Assembly: GCA_024449915.1 (NCBI GenBank)
Contig: JAMZAV010000306.1
Span: 434,001-498,000 of the forward strand
Length of the DNA: 64,000 bases
Reading direction: 5' to 3'
Origin: Sweltsa coloradensis
Taxonomy: Eukaryota; Arthropoda; Insecta; Plecoptera; Chloroperlidae
Numbering within the stretch: the first letter of the stretch is position 1; every line of letters begins with the position of its first letter. The notes under the pieces were generated by a model. The model worked only from the letters and a program-made list of their open reading frames with translations, was not told where the DNA came from and searched no databases. A program made the position numbers and the translations under genes. Positions 22,787 to 35,800 of this stretch are shown one piece after another.

Positions 22787-23209
22787 TAGGGATGCACATC
22801 GATACTTTTTCATTATCGATTATCAAAATGGTAATGTCATTATCGAATCGATATCACCAACAAAGCCTGTTCCGACCTACAAGTGGAACCTCAAGTGTGG
22901 CAAGTGTAAGTCACAACAATACAATCACGTTCTGTTTGCTGCCTCGCTGTTTTCGATGTCATGTGTTTGGCTTCTGTTATCGACTGATAGCTCATTTCCA
23001 AACATAAATCTCGAGTGTGACACCATCAGCCCAGCCAGTGCATGGCACAACGTGAGATAATCTCCGTCTTTATAGAGTTTTGGTTCGTGCCACTATTGAC
23101 CAATTATTTGATATTTCGATAATCGATAATGAATTTTGGTTATCGATTATCAAAATTATATCCATTGTTGATAATTGATCGATAATATCGATTATCGTGT
23201 GCATCCCCA
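22787..23209. mobile_element. hAT-like MITE
   Basis: The left end TAGGGATGCACATCGATA and the right end ATTATCGTGTGCATCCCCA form the TIR. Flanks are ATACATAT (22,779-22,786) and ATACATTA (23,210-23,217), an 8 bp duplication with two end differences. Subterminal regions carry repeated ATCGATTATC. No coding capacity. Confidence 0.75.
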
Positions 23210-23952
23210 ATACATTAAGTAATGTACCAGTATGTGTTTTAAAATTTAAAAAAATTAGCCACATTATACCCAGCTCTTCCTTATAAAAAATAACAAGCAA
23301 AGCACAAAAAATAAAATTTGCCTCTGACCAGAAATATATATTTACATGAAGAACAACCACAACACTCCACTACTTAGAATTACTACGTTGCCACACGTTT
23401 GCTTACATCACTAATCTATTTTGTATTGCAATGTCATGAGATCATGGTTAAACAATTTATATGTACTGTACTGCCATTTTTCCATTCTATTACCAGATCT
23501 TAGATATTTAACCATTTGTACGATAGATATGCAACTCCCAATCCCATTGCTCAACTTTATTGCTATTCGTGAATCCTGGTGCATGGGCAATAAAATAAAT
23601 ACACAGCTGAGATGTGAAAGTACCAAAAATTTGAGTGTCAATTTAAAAAAAATCATATAAACTTTTGAACCGTAACTTGCTCTACATTGACTCAATTTTT
23701 TTTTAATAACTAAATGTTCTACTATCAATTTTGGAGCCTACACACCTGAACTAACATCAATAAATAAATAAATATCATATTAAAATTTAAAAGCCAAGAA
23801 TATGGTGGGAACTCCCGCACTCTTCCAGACTTCAAAGTTGGAAATAGGGCTAGATAATAGATATTGATTGATATTGCAAGTATAGTCGAGGATTAATAGT
23901 GAAAACAAAAAAAACAAAAAAAATAACAAATAAATAAATTTTAAATTGTATT
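23210..23952. other. No gene recognised
   Basis: Overlapping short ORFs on both strands (23,070-23,728) lack family features. AT-rich. Confidence 0.45.
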
Positions 23953-24350
23953 TAGAGTCTACCCACTCAGTTATATAACTGATTTTCAGTGTGGGACTTT
24001 AAATCAAAGCGACCAAGCCAACCCTGTAGGCCCCGACGCAATCGACGAGTGAGCGATAACCAACCAAAGATCGATATTTTTAATAGGAAATATAGCAATC
24101 AGTGGTATAGACAGTGCGAACACCCGCAGATCAACGCCAGAATCAACAAGGCCGATTCAGCACAACTCTGAATTTATGTGCTTCGTTGCTAGGATGGCTC
24201 CAAAGTCACCGTTTACAAACTCCTAAGACAAGAACTGATGGACTAAAGTCCAAATCAGAAGTTAAAAAACTTCTGACTTTAGCGGGAATCGAACCCTGGA
24301 CCTTCTGCATTGGAAGCAGATACGCTAACCACAAGACCAACGAGCCACAC
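23953..24350 (-). mobile_element. SINE family 1, copy S3
   Basis: Full-length copy, minus-strand sense. Head GTGTGGCTCGTTGGTCTTGT, B-box CAGGGTTCGATTCCCGC, the AGAAGTTTTTTAACTTCT hairpin, body and the TATATAACTGAGTGGGTAGA end, next to an AT-rich tail. Confidence 0.92.
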
Positions 24351-26761
24351 TGTATGTATGTTATGTATAATATTTGTATAATATATGTAAATGTACTTTG
24401 AACTCAAATTGGACTAAATACACAAGTTATTTGCAGTGCTCGGACTCAACTCAATAATCAGGACTCGCACCCCCTTAATAAACAGTTATGGCACCTACTG
24501 GTGTGACTGTGGCTAGTAACTAATAAACGATCAGGTGCTACTTTCAAGAGAACTGATTAAAAAAAGTTGCCAACTGTTATTACCGAGTGATAAGTCCATA
24601 GTGTACAACAAATTTTTGATAGTGTTGATCAAGCAGTCGGCAATACAAATGCAAACCAACTTCATAGCAACAAAGTTGGGCAACTACGATGATCATATAT
24701 CACGCACGCTTTTGATATTGGACTTTGCCCTCTTATGCATTTGTTTGAGGATAGGGACAGAAGAATTCCTGGACAATGACTTGCATATATTGCAAGAGTT
24801 ATCACAGCTGCAGTACTTCTACAATTAGAAGTACAAGTTAGAAGGAAATTGACCCAAACACTTATTTTATTATGTATCAAGTCTTCTTCATCTATTGTCA
24901 TATCCAATTTTATACTGCCAATTGGTAGAGATACGGGTTTTTAGCGTTTCAGGTTTTGTTTTTGATGCTACAAAATGATAATTTTGACAATTCAAAATGC
25001 TAATTTTACTAAACATAATGTTTTTAATCCCCATTGAGAACTAGTTTAACAATGTACGGTATTCTAGTCTTTTATGTGACTACTGTATATAGAATTGTAA
25101 TGTTCCTATAATTCACCATTAAGTCCATTAGAATTGTAAGAAACACCCTACATTTAGTGTTTTGGTAGAAAGGAAAACAATTGATGCTACTGCTAATTTG
25201 TCTAAATAATTGCTGAATATTCTAAATTTAAATACTAAAAAAGTAAAAACGTATCTCTACCAATTGGGTATGAAAATATTAATAAGATAAGACAAGGATT
25301 TTAAAATTATATTCCCTTTTACCTGTTTTAGTAATTGCATGGGCATAAACATTTACAGTATAGGAAAGTCCTACTTCAACTTGAACTTCCTGTTGGTAGA
25401 AGTAGACAAAAATTTCAAGAAAATAATTAAACATTGTACTTTATATCTGCTATGAGAGTACATATGAACGATGACAAAGGAGTTTATCGATTCCTCAAAA
25501 TCACAGTACAACATGAATTTGATTTTTGATACGATCTCATGGAACACCTTTTCTCAAAGAAAAAAATAGGGCTCCATAGTTTACTGATTTGTATAGCCTA
25601 CAAATTCAAATTTTCACATCTAGGTAACTGTACATGTTTATACAACCCCATGAATCATAGCTAAATAACAGAGTAAAAATTTGTTTAATTGGGGAGAAGT
25701 TGGTACAAAAAATCGAAGTCAATTTCCTGAAATGGACTAGACAGTTTAGCACAAGCATTACAAATACAATGTTGAGATATGGAAAAATAGCAATACAAAT
25801 TTAAACGAGTTTTACATTAATGCAGTAGTACATACCGGTAGCGAGTACTAAGCGCATAAAAATCATTGCTTAATTATTTAGTGCAATAATATTAATTGAA
25901 AAAATACACAAATACGAAAATAATTGGAACTAGGGCACACATTAAATTGTTCCAGCGAGAGAAAGAGTAAAAACGGATGAAGGCTCACTTTAAAATCTAC
26001 TGTCATTCAGCAATAAAGATTAAATACCACTAGTTGGTCGAAACGTACCAGCAACTCGTATGCTCATCTATTCGATTCTGTGTGCGACCTACCTAACATT
26101 TTAAAGGTAAGCTTTTGTCCGTCTGAACCTTTACCCTCACTGCAACGTATGTTACCTTGTATGCCTACTTCCAATTAACTTAGCCATATAGGTCTAGACC
26201 ATAATATCTACACAAAATACAAAAATAAAATTAATTAGATTGAACTAGCTTAGATTGTACTGATGATATATAATACACCAACAACTTATTATTAGCTGTA
26301 GGGTTGGTCACAGATCTTTAGAGGTGAAGTTATAGAAATTTGCGGAATGATTACCTATGCATTTATCAACAATGATCATGTAACAGTAATTAGAACAATT
26401 GTTGTCTACAAGGGGAAATGTTTGACGGCACAAGTTATTGACAATTTTTTTTATAAAGCTACAGTATGCAGTATCACGTAGGCACATTGCCAAAAATGAA
26501 ACTGGAGAGGCATGATGAAGTCGTATATAATGCAGGAAAATTTACAATTATACCTTCTGTAGTTGCTCATGCTAGTACATTACATTAGGCATACCACCCA
26601 CATATTCCTTGACATTTACTCAAATGGGTATTTTTTCTTTTCTAGTTGGCACAAGTTTCAATTTCTAATAACATTTATTTAGGGGTTAGTTTAAAGCAAA
26701 GGTTACAGAAATGCCAGTGACTACTTGTCTAACACACCCTGCCACTAAATAATAATAATGC
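24351..26761. other. No gene recognised
   Basis: Long AT-rich stretch. A 97-codon frame at 24,535-24,828 shows no known motif. A donor-like AAAG|GTAAGC near 26,106 has no recognisable exon before it. Confidence 0.45.
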
Positions 26762-27139
26762 CATTATTTACTACAATTCAGAAATTAAAAAAGTCCGCCC
26801 CGACCGGGATTCGAACCACGGGTCTCCCGCATTCCAGGCAGGCGACTTAACCACTAGAACATCAGAACGGGTACATTTTAATCTCTGAATTGTAGTTGCA
26901 TTATACATCTGAATGGATGGAACAGTACTGCAACGAATATCTGCTGCCTTTGAACTGACCACCAAACATTAATTATAATGTCATTACCTTTACGCAGGTA
27001 TCAGCGAGGGTTTATTTCTCGATTTGGTTAGTCGGGAAACACTCCTGGAGCCTGCCTGGAATGCGGGAGACCCGTGGTTCGAATCCCGTTTGGGGCGGAC
27101 TTTTTTTTTAAAAAAAATTCTCAATTGTAGTAAATAATA
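26762..27139. mobile_element. Family T element, copy T2
   Basis: Ends CATTATTTACTACAATTCAG and the inverse CTCAATTGTAGTAAATAAT. A minus-strand tRNA-like block (CGGGATTCGAACC, GCATTCCAGGCAGG) lies just inside the left end. A plus-strand block (GCCTGCCTGGAATGCGGGAG, GGTTCGAATCCCG) lies just inside the right end. Shares ATGGATGGAACAGTACT and GCCTTTGAACTGACC with T1, as well as GGTTAGTCGGGAAACACTCC. Confidence 0.7.
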
Positions 27140-28635
27140 ACAATTACACCTGCGGGAGTGTTTCCCGACTAACCAAATCGAGAAATAATAATGCTACCAA
27201 GTACATCAATTAGTACAGTGGTATCCTGATCAACAATGGCATTCATAAAAGATCAGCACACAGTGATGAGAGCTTCGCACTGGGATCGAACTGTACGTAC
27301 TAGGTGTTCCAGCCCAACCAATCATCTGTCAATCATCAAACCGAATAGGAGCTGATGGTATTGTGGCCTCTTGGCTTCTTTGTTGAAACTAACTTATAAA
27401 TGTAAATAATTTCTAAATCTTTTACTAGAAAATTGGGTGGACACAATTGCAAAAAGGGGCCCTTATCAAATACATGTGCAGCACCAGATTTCCCCAAATG
27501 CACACTGTTATGTGGTTTGAACTTGTCATACTTGCAAGTGGCAAGGGTTGCAGATGGATGACATATAATAGGGATGAATCCGGATGATTTATACAATTAT
27601 TCAGTCCACGATACCATTAGCTTCTTTATTTTAAGGTTGATGATCAACAGGGTTTCAGTAGGGTCTGAACCACCTACTATAAGTAGAGCCCCTTGAAATT
27701 CGTGACTGACGATAAAACCGAAATATGTGCTAACCATTTAATTTCATAAAATGAGCATGAATTGATTAAATCTAAACCAGAAAATGCAAAAATTGAATCA
27801 CCGCCAAACACCGAAATAGGTGTAAATTTCGTAATAACACCGAAATTCACAATAATCATGTTTTTAACAACGAAAAGCACTAAAAATGGGAATTATTGTT
27901 AAATTACGGTGTAATTTTCAATATTTTATGCCAGTATAGTTCAACAAACAAAGTTTTTTATAAAATAAAGTTCAGACAAAATGATGAATTTACTTGTAGT
28001 AAATTACACCAGTCTGAACATAAGTACATTCAAACTTGTTTGTTTTGTGGCTAGAATGATAAGCGAGGCGTGAACGAATATTACTCGCATATAAATTGGT
28101 AAATATAGATAAAACCGCTGAAATACAGCTTTAAACCAATAACACCAAAATTTTAAATTTCAAAAACGAAATTCACTACAAAATAAAACCACTTTCAAGG
28201 ACCTCTAACTATAAGTGTTGGGCAAACCAGAGTAGTGGGCAACTAGTCACTGGAGTCTCTTTTCTTTAACCGCACTGTTCTAAACTACACGCTAATAAAT
28301 TAATAAACGCACTTAACGTGGCTGATATTGGAAGAGAACAGTTCTATTGAGAGTACGTGATATAATGCAAGAGAAACATCCTAGTGATATTATATGGGGT
28401 GTTACGGGCTTGGAATGATAATCAAAATATGATTACTGTATAATTATTGTGTATGTATAACGGTTTGAACTAGATAATTTAACAGCTAAACCAATTTGTT
28501 TCAATGTTCATAATATTACCTCGATAGAGTTTACAAATTCACCATGCTAAAACATACTGTCCTCAATTAAACTTTGAACAGAATTTAAGTTTTTTACCTA
28601 AATGTAAAAAAAGTAGGCCTAGAACTAAATTAATG
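27140..28635. other. SIRT7 3' flank; inverted relic of family T, otherwise nothing
   Basis: GGGAGTGTTTCCCGACTAAC at 27,153 is the inverse of the family T centre. A weak tRNA-like block lies on the minus strand near 27,260-27,310. The SIRT7 3'UTR should occupy the upper end, but no clear minus-strand AATAAA was found within 900 bp of the stop codon. Confidence 0.4.
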
Positions 28636-29888
28636 CTATCTTTTCTTTTTTACTCGTTTACGATACCCCTTACCATACCACCCGGGTTGTACAATAGGAA
28701 CTTTATTAACCTCGCCGGCTACATCCGGCTTTTCTTCTTTGACGTTGGATGCCTGATTGGAATCTTCTTCGGCGGCGTCATCGTCGTCGTCGTCGTCGTC
28801 TTCACAATCACAGCACTCACAGATTGGAACCACGTCGCCCGGCGAGGAGTTTTCCAGTGCGACAAACGTCGCCTCTTGTTTGGAATAATACATACAATAC
28901 TGGGCTTTGTGGTTCCGATCACAAAATGAACACATCACGGTGTAAGACTTGTTACCTCGTGTAGGCCTACTAGACCTTTGAGAACTGGAAGAAGCATTTG
29001 TACTTTCCTTAAAATTACTTTTTAAAATGTCACTAGATTCAAAACCAAGAATTGGATTTAAACTCGTAATACTGTTTTCTTTAATCTCACAATCCATTGC
29101 CACAGCCGACCTATTTTCCCTTTTAGACGACTGATCCGGATACAAGTGTTTGCTATAGTTATGGTCTATCCAGAAAGACTGGTTTACGGAGCAGAACATG
29201 GGAGCGGAGGAATCGGAAACTGTCATGAAGAAGTCTGTACTGAAGTGTGGACGGTGAAGAGGAAGGTCAAGATGATCTAACCCGGTTTGACCACTAGCAA
29301 AACATTCCCCATAAGAGGTACTTTCGACTACCACCTCCGTTTCCATACAGAATGGATCTTCCGATTGAACGGCGGCAGAATCCTTTGTCTCATCATCATT
29401 GTTCACACTTACAAAGTGGAAGCTACTCTCGGCCTTTTCTTCGACTTTAACTACATCACCCTTATTGCAAAGAAGTTCCCCTAAAATGCCCACTTGGTGA
29501 AGTTGGCTAAACGGTTTAATATCTACATCGCAAGTTATTCCACCGGGCGACGGCGAATGATTTTCCACTTCATCAACTGCAGCAAGTGATTCGATTTTAA
29601 TTTCCTTGCAGTTAATTTCAGTGTCACCTTGTATTGCAATACTTTTAACAGCAGTGCTGGGCAATGGATGAATGTTAAGGGGTTTTGAATCATCGAGTGT
29701 GACCGAGCCGACGGTGACGAGGCTTGTCAACTCAAAGGGGTGTCTCAGGTTAGGCTGGGATCTGGTATGTTCCTCTAAAGCATTGAGTATCGTGGCATGA
29801 CTGAAAATCGGATCACGTTCACGATCGTAACGAGGGATCGGCAGCTTCAAGTGACCCATCACTTTCTCCATCACCTCGTCACATTTCC
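28636..29888 (-). CDS. SIRT7: SIRT7 last exon with long acidic, Cys-rich C-terminal extension
   Basis: Acceptor TTTTCAATTTCCAG, then [20 protein letters not shown] and [11 protein letters not shown], matching the end of the vertebrate catalytic domain. About 350 residues with no vertebrate equivalent follow. They include a Cys/His cluster ([13 protein letters not shown], then CECCDC) and an eight-Asp acidic run. The protein ends [15 protein letters not shown] and a stop, which matches the GWFGRG...KR.KRKK end of human SIRT7, the nucleolar-targeting basic tail. So the insertion sits inside the C-terminal region and the extreme end is conserved. The Cys/His cluster could bind a metal; this is inference. 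The ATG at 29,925 is intronic and not the real start. Confidence 0.93.
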
Positions 29889-32800
29889 CTGGAAATTGAA
29901 AACGTTTTTCAACTCCAACCTTCATTCAAATTGTCTATTTGCAATTTTAAAAGGAGAAAATATCTGTGTGGCTTGTTGGCCTGCTGGTTAGTGTCCATGC
30001 TTCTAATGCAGAAGGTATCGGAAGGACTTTCTTTCCATTAGTTAGTGTCCATGCTTATCATGCAGAAGGTCTCAGAAGAACTGTCTCAAATAGGCCTACA
30101 GTAAAATCAAAATTACGACTTAACACAGGAAATTTAGTTGATCATATCTTGTGTTGTGTAGGCCTTCTTCAAAGTACCGTACTTAAATACAGGTGATTAA
30201 GTCAATATTAATTTCCTGATCCAGTGCATTTTCTTTCAATTTATGGTAGGGTGTGCGGGTAGGCCTAGCACTTTTTTATTTTGGGCCAGGTTCAGTTTCG
30301 GGTGGTAAAATACCCACGAGTATCGGGTATTTATCGGTGTTAACTTACTATTAGTATTATAGATCAGTAACTCACCACTAATTTTCAGCACAGCATGGTC
30401 ATCCTTGGGAGTCCATTGCAGGTTGATAATGTATAACTTGGGCCTCTTCTTTACTGGCTTGTCCATTCCCCACAACCATGGGTACTTTTTCAGAACCTGA
30501 AATAAGAAGGCCCTACATTGAAGAAAATAGTCATAGCCTCCTATAATAGTCAGTAGGCCTACATAGTAATTGTGCAAAATATGTTTATAACTTGTATTAT
30601 AACTTATGATATGAATTTAACTAAATGTGCTAAGGGCACAAGGCCTACGCTTAATTTCAGTATCGGTAGGCCTATGTTCTACAGTTGTTGCTACCCCGCA
30701 CTTGTACTATGTAGCTTGTTATCTTGTATCGTTTCTCTCCTCTTATATTACGTCTTTCAAAGTACTGTAACTCCAATATTATTCATCTTGTAGCATTAAT
30801 ATATATATATATATATATCTGACTCCTGTTTCCAACTTAAGTTAGGTCAGGGGGTGGCTATAGCCACCAATTTTCTAGGGCATTTTATGAGTTGTTAACA
30901 CCGGCTTGCCAGGCCTGTCATGTCCTCTTCAGGTTCACTCGCACTTCTTCCCACCAGTTCACGCCATCCACTTCTGTCTTCCCACAGTTTCCTTGCTTCG
31001 ACTTCTTCCCACTTCTCACCTCTTTCCTGTATATCATTTCTTATTTGATCTTTCCACTTCTCTCTTGGTCTACCGACTCGTCTTTTAACTTTGTCCCCAC
31101 TTTCAAATTCTGTCCTTGGAATTCTTTCTTCTCCCATTCTTCTGACATGTCCATACCATCTCAACCTTTCTCGTCCAATTTTGAATAATAGCTTCTCAAC
31201 TCCAACTTTTGTCCTGATTTCTTGGCTTCTAATTTTGTCTAACTTCGATATTCCGGCTATGCTTCTTACAAACTTCATTTCAGCTGCTTGAATCCTACTT
31301 GCATCTACGGCTCCTAGTGTCCAGGTCACTGAAGCATATGTAAGGATAGGTAGATAGTATACCTTGTACAATAACACCTTGCATTCATTAGGGAAATCCT
31401 CGTTCCAAAGTAACTTCCTTACTTGCTGATAAAAGGATTCTGCCTGGGCCACCCTTTTACTGATCTCACTTCCCATCTTTGCCTCCTTTGTGATAATGCT
31501 ACCTACGTACGCAAACTCTTCTGCCTCTTCCAGTTCCTCATTTCCAATTTTAATTTTCTCTCTAGTTACTTTACTTGTTCCTTTCTTTCTAGATTTTTCC
31601 ATCACAATAGTTTTACTTTTTCCTACACTGATCTTTAGTCCAAATTCTTCTGTTACAAGATCCCACTTCTTCACTTTTGTCTGCACTTCTTCAGCTGTCT
31701 CTCCCCACACTAGGATGTCATCCGCATAAATCATTGTCCTTGTGCCAGTTCCCGTCTCTGGTTCCACCTTATTTAATATTTCGTCCATTACTATTGAGAA
31801 TAGTAATGGGGATATTACACTGCCTTGCCTTAGGCCAGAGTTAGTGTTAAACCACTCAGTATTTCCATGGTTTGTTTGAACACAACATGTGCATTGTTAA
31901 TAATAATAATTAATTTAATAATTAATTAATTAATTAATTAATAATAAAAATAAACATTGGGGCATTGAATAACTGGCAATAATCTAATTTGCAAACAAAT
32001 GCACGACTCACAACACTACACAACAAAAGCTGAAATGAAACTATACAGAACTAAGATATTTGAGAACTACAACATTTGCAAAGACTACGGAAGCTGTTTA
32101 AATAACCTAGCTACTTAGCGCACTCTCATTTCACTCGGTCTGGCGGGCCATGCGTGTAAAGGGTGGGAAGGGGGATGAGTGAGTGCTGCACTTGTAAAAG
32201 ACATTGTTAGTGTGGAAAAACCCTGTTTTGAGTGATTGAACACAAAGAAGGTACAAAAAGCCCGCGTTCCGCCTCAAAAGCGAGAAAATATAGGACCTAC
32301 AGGCCTAATTTGATTCGATTAGGCCTATCGATCGATCAACCTAAAAAATATTTTTATTTATTATTATTTATCGATCGATAATCGATTGCACATGCCGAAT
32401 GAGCGAGAATCAATATTCATATTCGAATCGAACGACAACCCTACTATTTAGTAGTCAGCGTTCAAATTATTTTTTAGTTTCTACTGCACAGAAACAAAGT
32501 AAGGCTACATTATTTTGGTGTTTTCATTCAGCACACTAGGTACCGGTATGTTTATCTAAAACTCACCAAACGCTCTCTAAAAACCAGATTTTCCAAAATA
32601 GGTATCAAAATTGTTCCCACTTAGTAGGGCCTAAGTAGAGAAGGTAGGCCTACTTTAACCTTTTCTGTGCGGCCATCGAGTATACTCGATGCCGCCATCT
32701 TGTTTCCCCAGTGCGGCCGTCGAGTATACTCGATCTGGGGTTGTTTCGAAACGCGCGCGCTTGTTGCTGCTGATAGATATAATCGATTGTAAAAAGTCGA

Positions 32801-35800
32801 TTTTTAAACTGTGCTGCACTCTATGTGCAAGCTGTTTAACCATCTTCTAGTTTGGTAGTTTGACCACAGATGGCTCTGTCAGTTATTTCAGTAGTGAAAA
32901 TTGGCAAAAACAACAAGTGAAGATAATAATGGCATCTGAAAAAGGTTAGGATGATGAAAGAACACAGTTTTCAGGCAAAATAGGTTGTAATTAGGAGGTT
33001 TATGATCACTATTCCGACTTGGTTAGCAATCATAGACTTTGAAGTAAAGGTTGAAATAATAGAGAAGTAGAGGACGTTGTCAGTAGGCCTAGGTGACGAA
33101 AACCAGCTCACACTTACGTAGGCCTATGCTAGGGCAATTGTCACATGTAAATAATAGTCTTGACAGTATAAAAGCAAGACAATCTAAACAAGGTGTAGCC
33201 TAGGCCTATAGTGTAATGAAATTTACTTCATTTCAAGGATGATTAAACATTTTGATAAGTTAAATATTACTATCAAATACAAGTGAGAGAAATTGACGTT
33301 TTGCTCAAAATAACCCAGCACTGGGGTGTTGGGTGCTCCGTTCAAAACCCAGCATTGAAAAGGTTAACAGTGAGAGAAGTGAAAATCTGATATGAGTTTA
33401 TTTGTAAGTTAAGTTGCAACAGAGTTTTTAAGGGTTGCTATAAATCTCACCGGCCTCATTTTTACGAAAATTATAAAATTGCGCCATTCTTGTCGCCCCA
33501 GTCTTTAGTGCAGTTTAAATAAATAAATAAATAATAAATTTTATTATTAATTGACCAATTGCACTCTTTTATCGAATTGAACTTTGTTAACATTGTAAAC
33601 TGTTTATGTTGTTGTTTATGTTTGTTTTCTTAACAATTGTACAGATCTTTGACAACTTCAAATACTCGCATGTCTATATGACATGCATATGAGTGAACAC
33701 TGTAGAAGGCTTACTTAAATAAATAAATAAATAAATAAAGAGTCTACCCACTCAGTTATATAACTGATTTTCAGTAGGGGACTTTAAATCAAAGCAACCA
33801 AGCCAACCCTGCAGGCCCGATGCAATCGACGAGTGAGCGATAACCAACCAAAGATCGATATTTTTAATAGGAAATATAGCTCGTTGGTCTTGTTGTTAGC
33901 GTATCTGCTTCCAATGCAGAAGGTCCAGGGTTCGATTCCCGCTAAAGTCAGAAGTTTTTTAACTTCTGATTTGGACTTAAGTCCATCAGTTCTTGTCTTA
34001 GGAGTTTGTAAACGGTGACTTTGGAGCCGTCCTAGCAACGAAGCACATAATAAATTTCAGAGTTGTTCTGAATCGGCCTTGTTGATTCTGGCGTTGATCC
34101 GCGGGTGTTCGCACTGTCCATACCACTGATTGCTATATTTCCTATTAAAAATATCGATCTTTGGTTGGTTATCGCTCACTCGTCGATTGCGTCGGGGCCT
34201 GCAGGGTTGGCTTGGTCGCTTTGATTTAAAGTCCCCCACTGAAAATCAGTTATATAACTGAGTGGGCAGACTCTAAATAAAAATTTATTTTTATTTTATT
34301 TATAATCAGTGGTATGGACAGTGCAAACACCCGCGAATCAACGCCAGAATCAACAAGGCCGATTCAGAACAACTCTGAAATTTATTATGTGCTTCGTTGC
34401 TAGGACGGCTCCAAAGTCACCGTTTACAAACTCCTAAGACAAGAACTGATTGACTTAAGTCCAAATCAGAAGTTAAAAAACTTCTGACTTTAGCGGGAAT
34501 CGAACCCTGGACCTTCTGCATTGGAAGCAGATACGGTAACAACAAGACCAACGAGCCACACTTCGTTCCAGGTGGCACATCAATAGGGGCATGGCCTAAC
34601 ACTAGTAGCCAATATAGGCCTAGGCTATAGAAGCCAGTGAAAATCGAGCGGTTTTTGACTACCTTTGTAATTTACAGTGGAGCCCTGCAAAAGCCCGGGC
34701 CATTCCAAGTTGTCAGAGTGCTTGTTTGCACCTTCCTAAAGGTAGGCCTACCTAGGTCAAATAATGTTTTTTTTTAAACCCAGTGTGTTTGGCTAAATCT
34801 ATTGAATTCATGCTATTTTTCCAATATTACAAAAAAATTATTTTTCACTGCCAAATTTTTGGTTCTTTGTTGATTCGTACTAGGAAGCTTTGCAAACGCT
34901 TTTTCAGGTGCGTTGTTGGATGAGCGTATGTTTTTTTAAACGAAAAAAGTGTAAAATTGAGATTTTCATAAGAAATTATTTTTCGATTGCGCTCAAATTT
35001 TACACAAATATATAAATTCAAAAAATTGAGGTTCTGTGAAAATATAATTACGGTACAATCGGATAAAGCATGTAGATGTTATAAGTCGATGATTTTTTTT
35101 TTTTAAACGAAAAAAGCGTAAAATTGCGATTTTCATAAGAAATTATTTTTCGATTGCGCTCAAATTTCACACCAATATATCAATTCATAAAATTAAGGTT
35201 CTGTGAAAAAATCATTACAATCGGATAAAGCATGTAGGTATTAAAAGTCGAAGAATGTTTTAAAAATTTAAAAAAATCGTAAAATTGCGATTTTTATAGG
35301 GGCCTAAGAAATAATTTTTCGATAGCGCTCAAATTTCACAAGACACGAATATATTAATTCATAAAATTAAGGTTTTGCGAAACAATCATAACAATCGGAT
35401 AAAGCATGTAGGTGTTATAAGTCGAAGAAATAAAAAAAATCGAAAAAAATCGTAAAATTGCGCTTTTGATGAGAAATAATTTTTCAATTGCGCTAAAAAG
35501 CGTGGCAGTTCTAAGTTCAGAGATTTCGAAGACCTCCATAAAATTTCATCGCAATTGGAGTATCAGTTTAGCCGGAATCGTATGGACAAACACACAAAAA
35601 AAAAAAAGAAACCCGGATTTTTTTCTCCAGTGTAGTGAAATGGAATCTTCGCTTTGCTCGCTATGCTCATCCAATTAACTAGGGTTTATTGTAAGGTGAT
35701 TATAGGCCTACCTTGAGACTGGATCCGATGCAGAGAATGACGTCAGCCTTGTCGGCCCCTTGGCTCGCACCAGGCCAGTTGAGCGGCCACTGCAGCGTCC

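Noticed and set aside
24535..24828. 97-codon ORF
   Set aside because: No known motif, overlapped by an antisense ORF, in AT-rich DNA with no splice context.
28633..28929. 98-codon plus-strand ORF with Val/Ile runs
   Set aside because: Antisense of the Asp-rich end of SIRT7.
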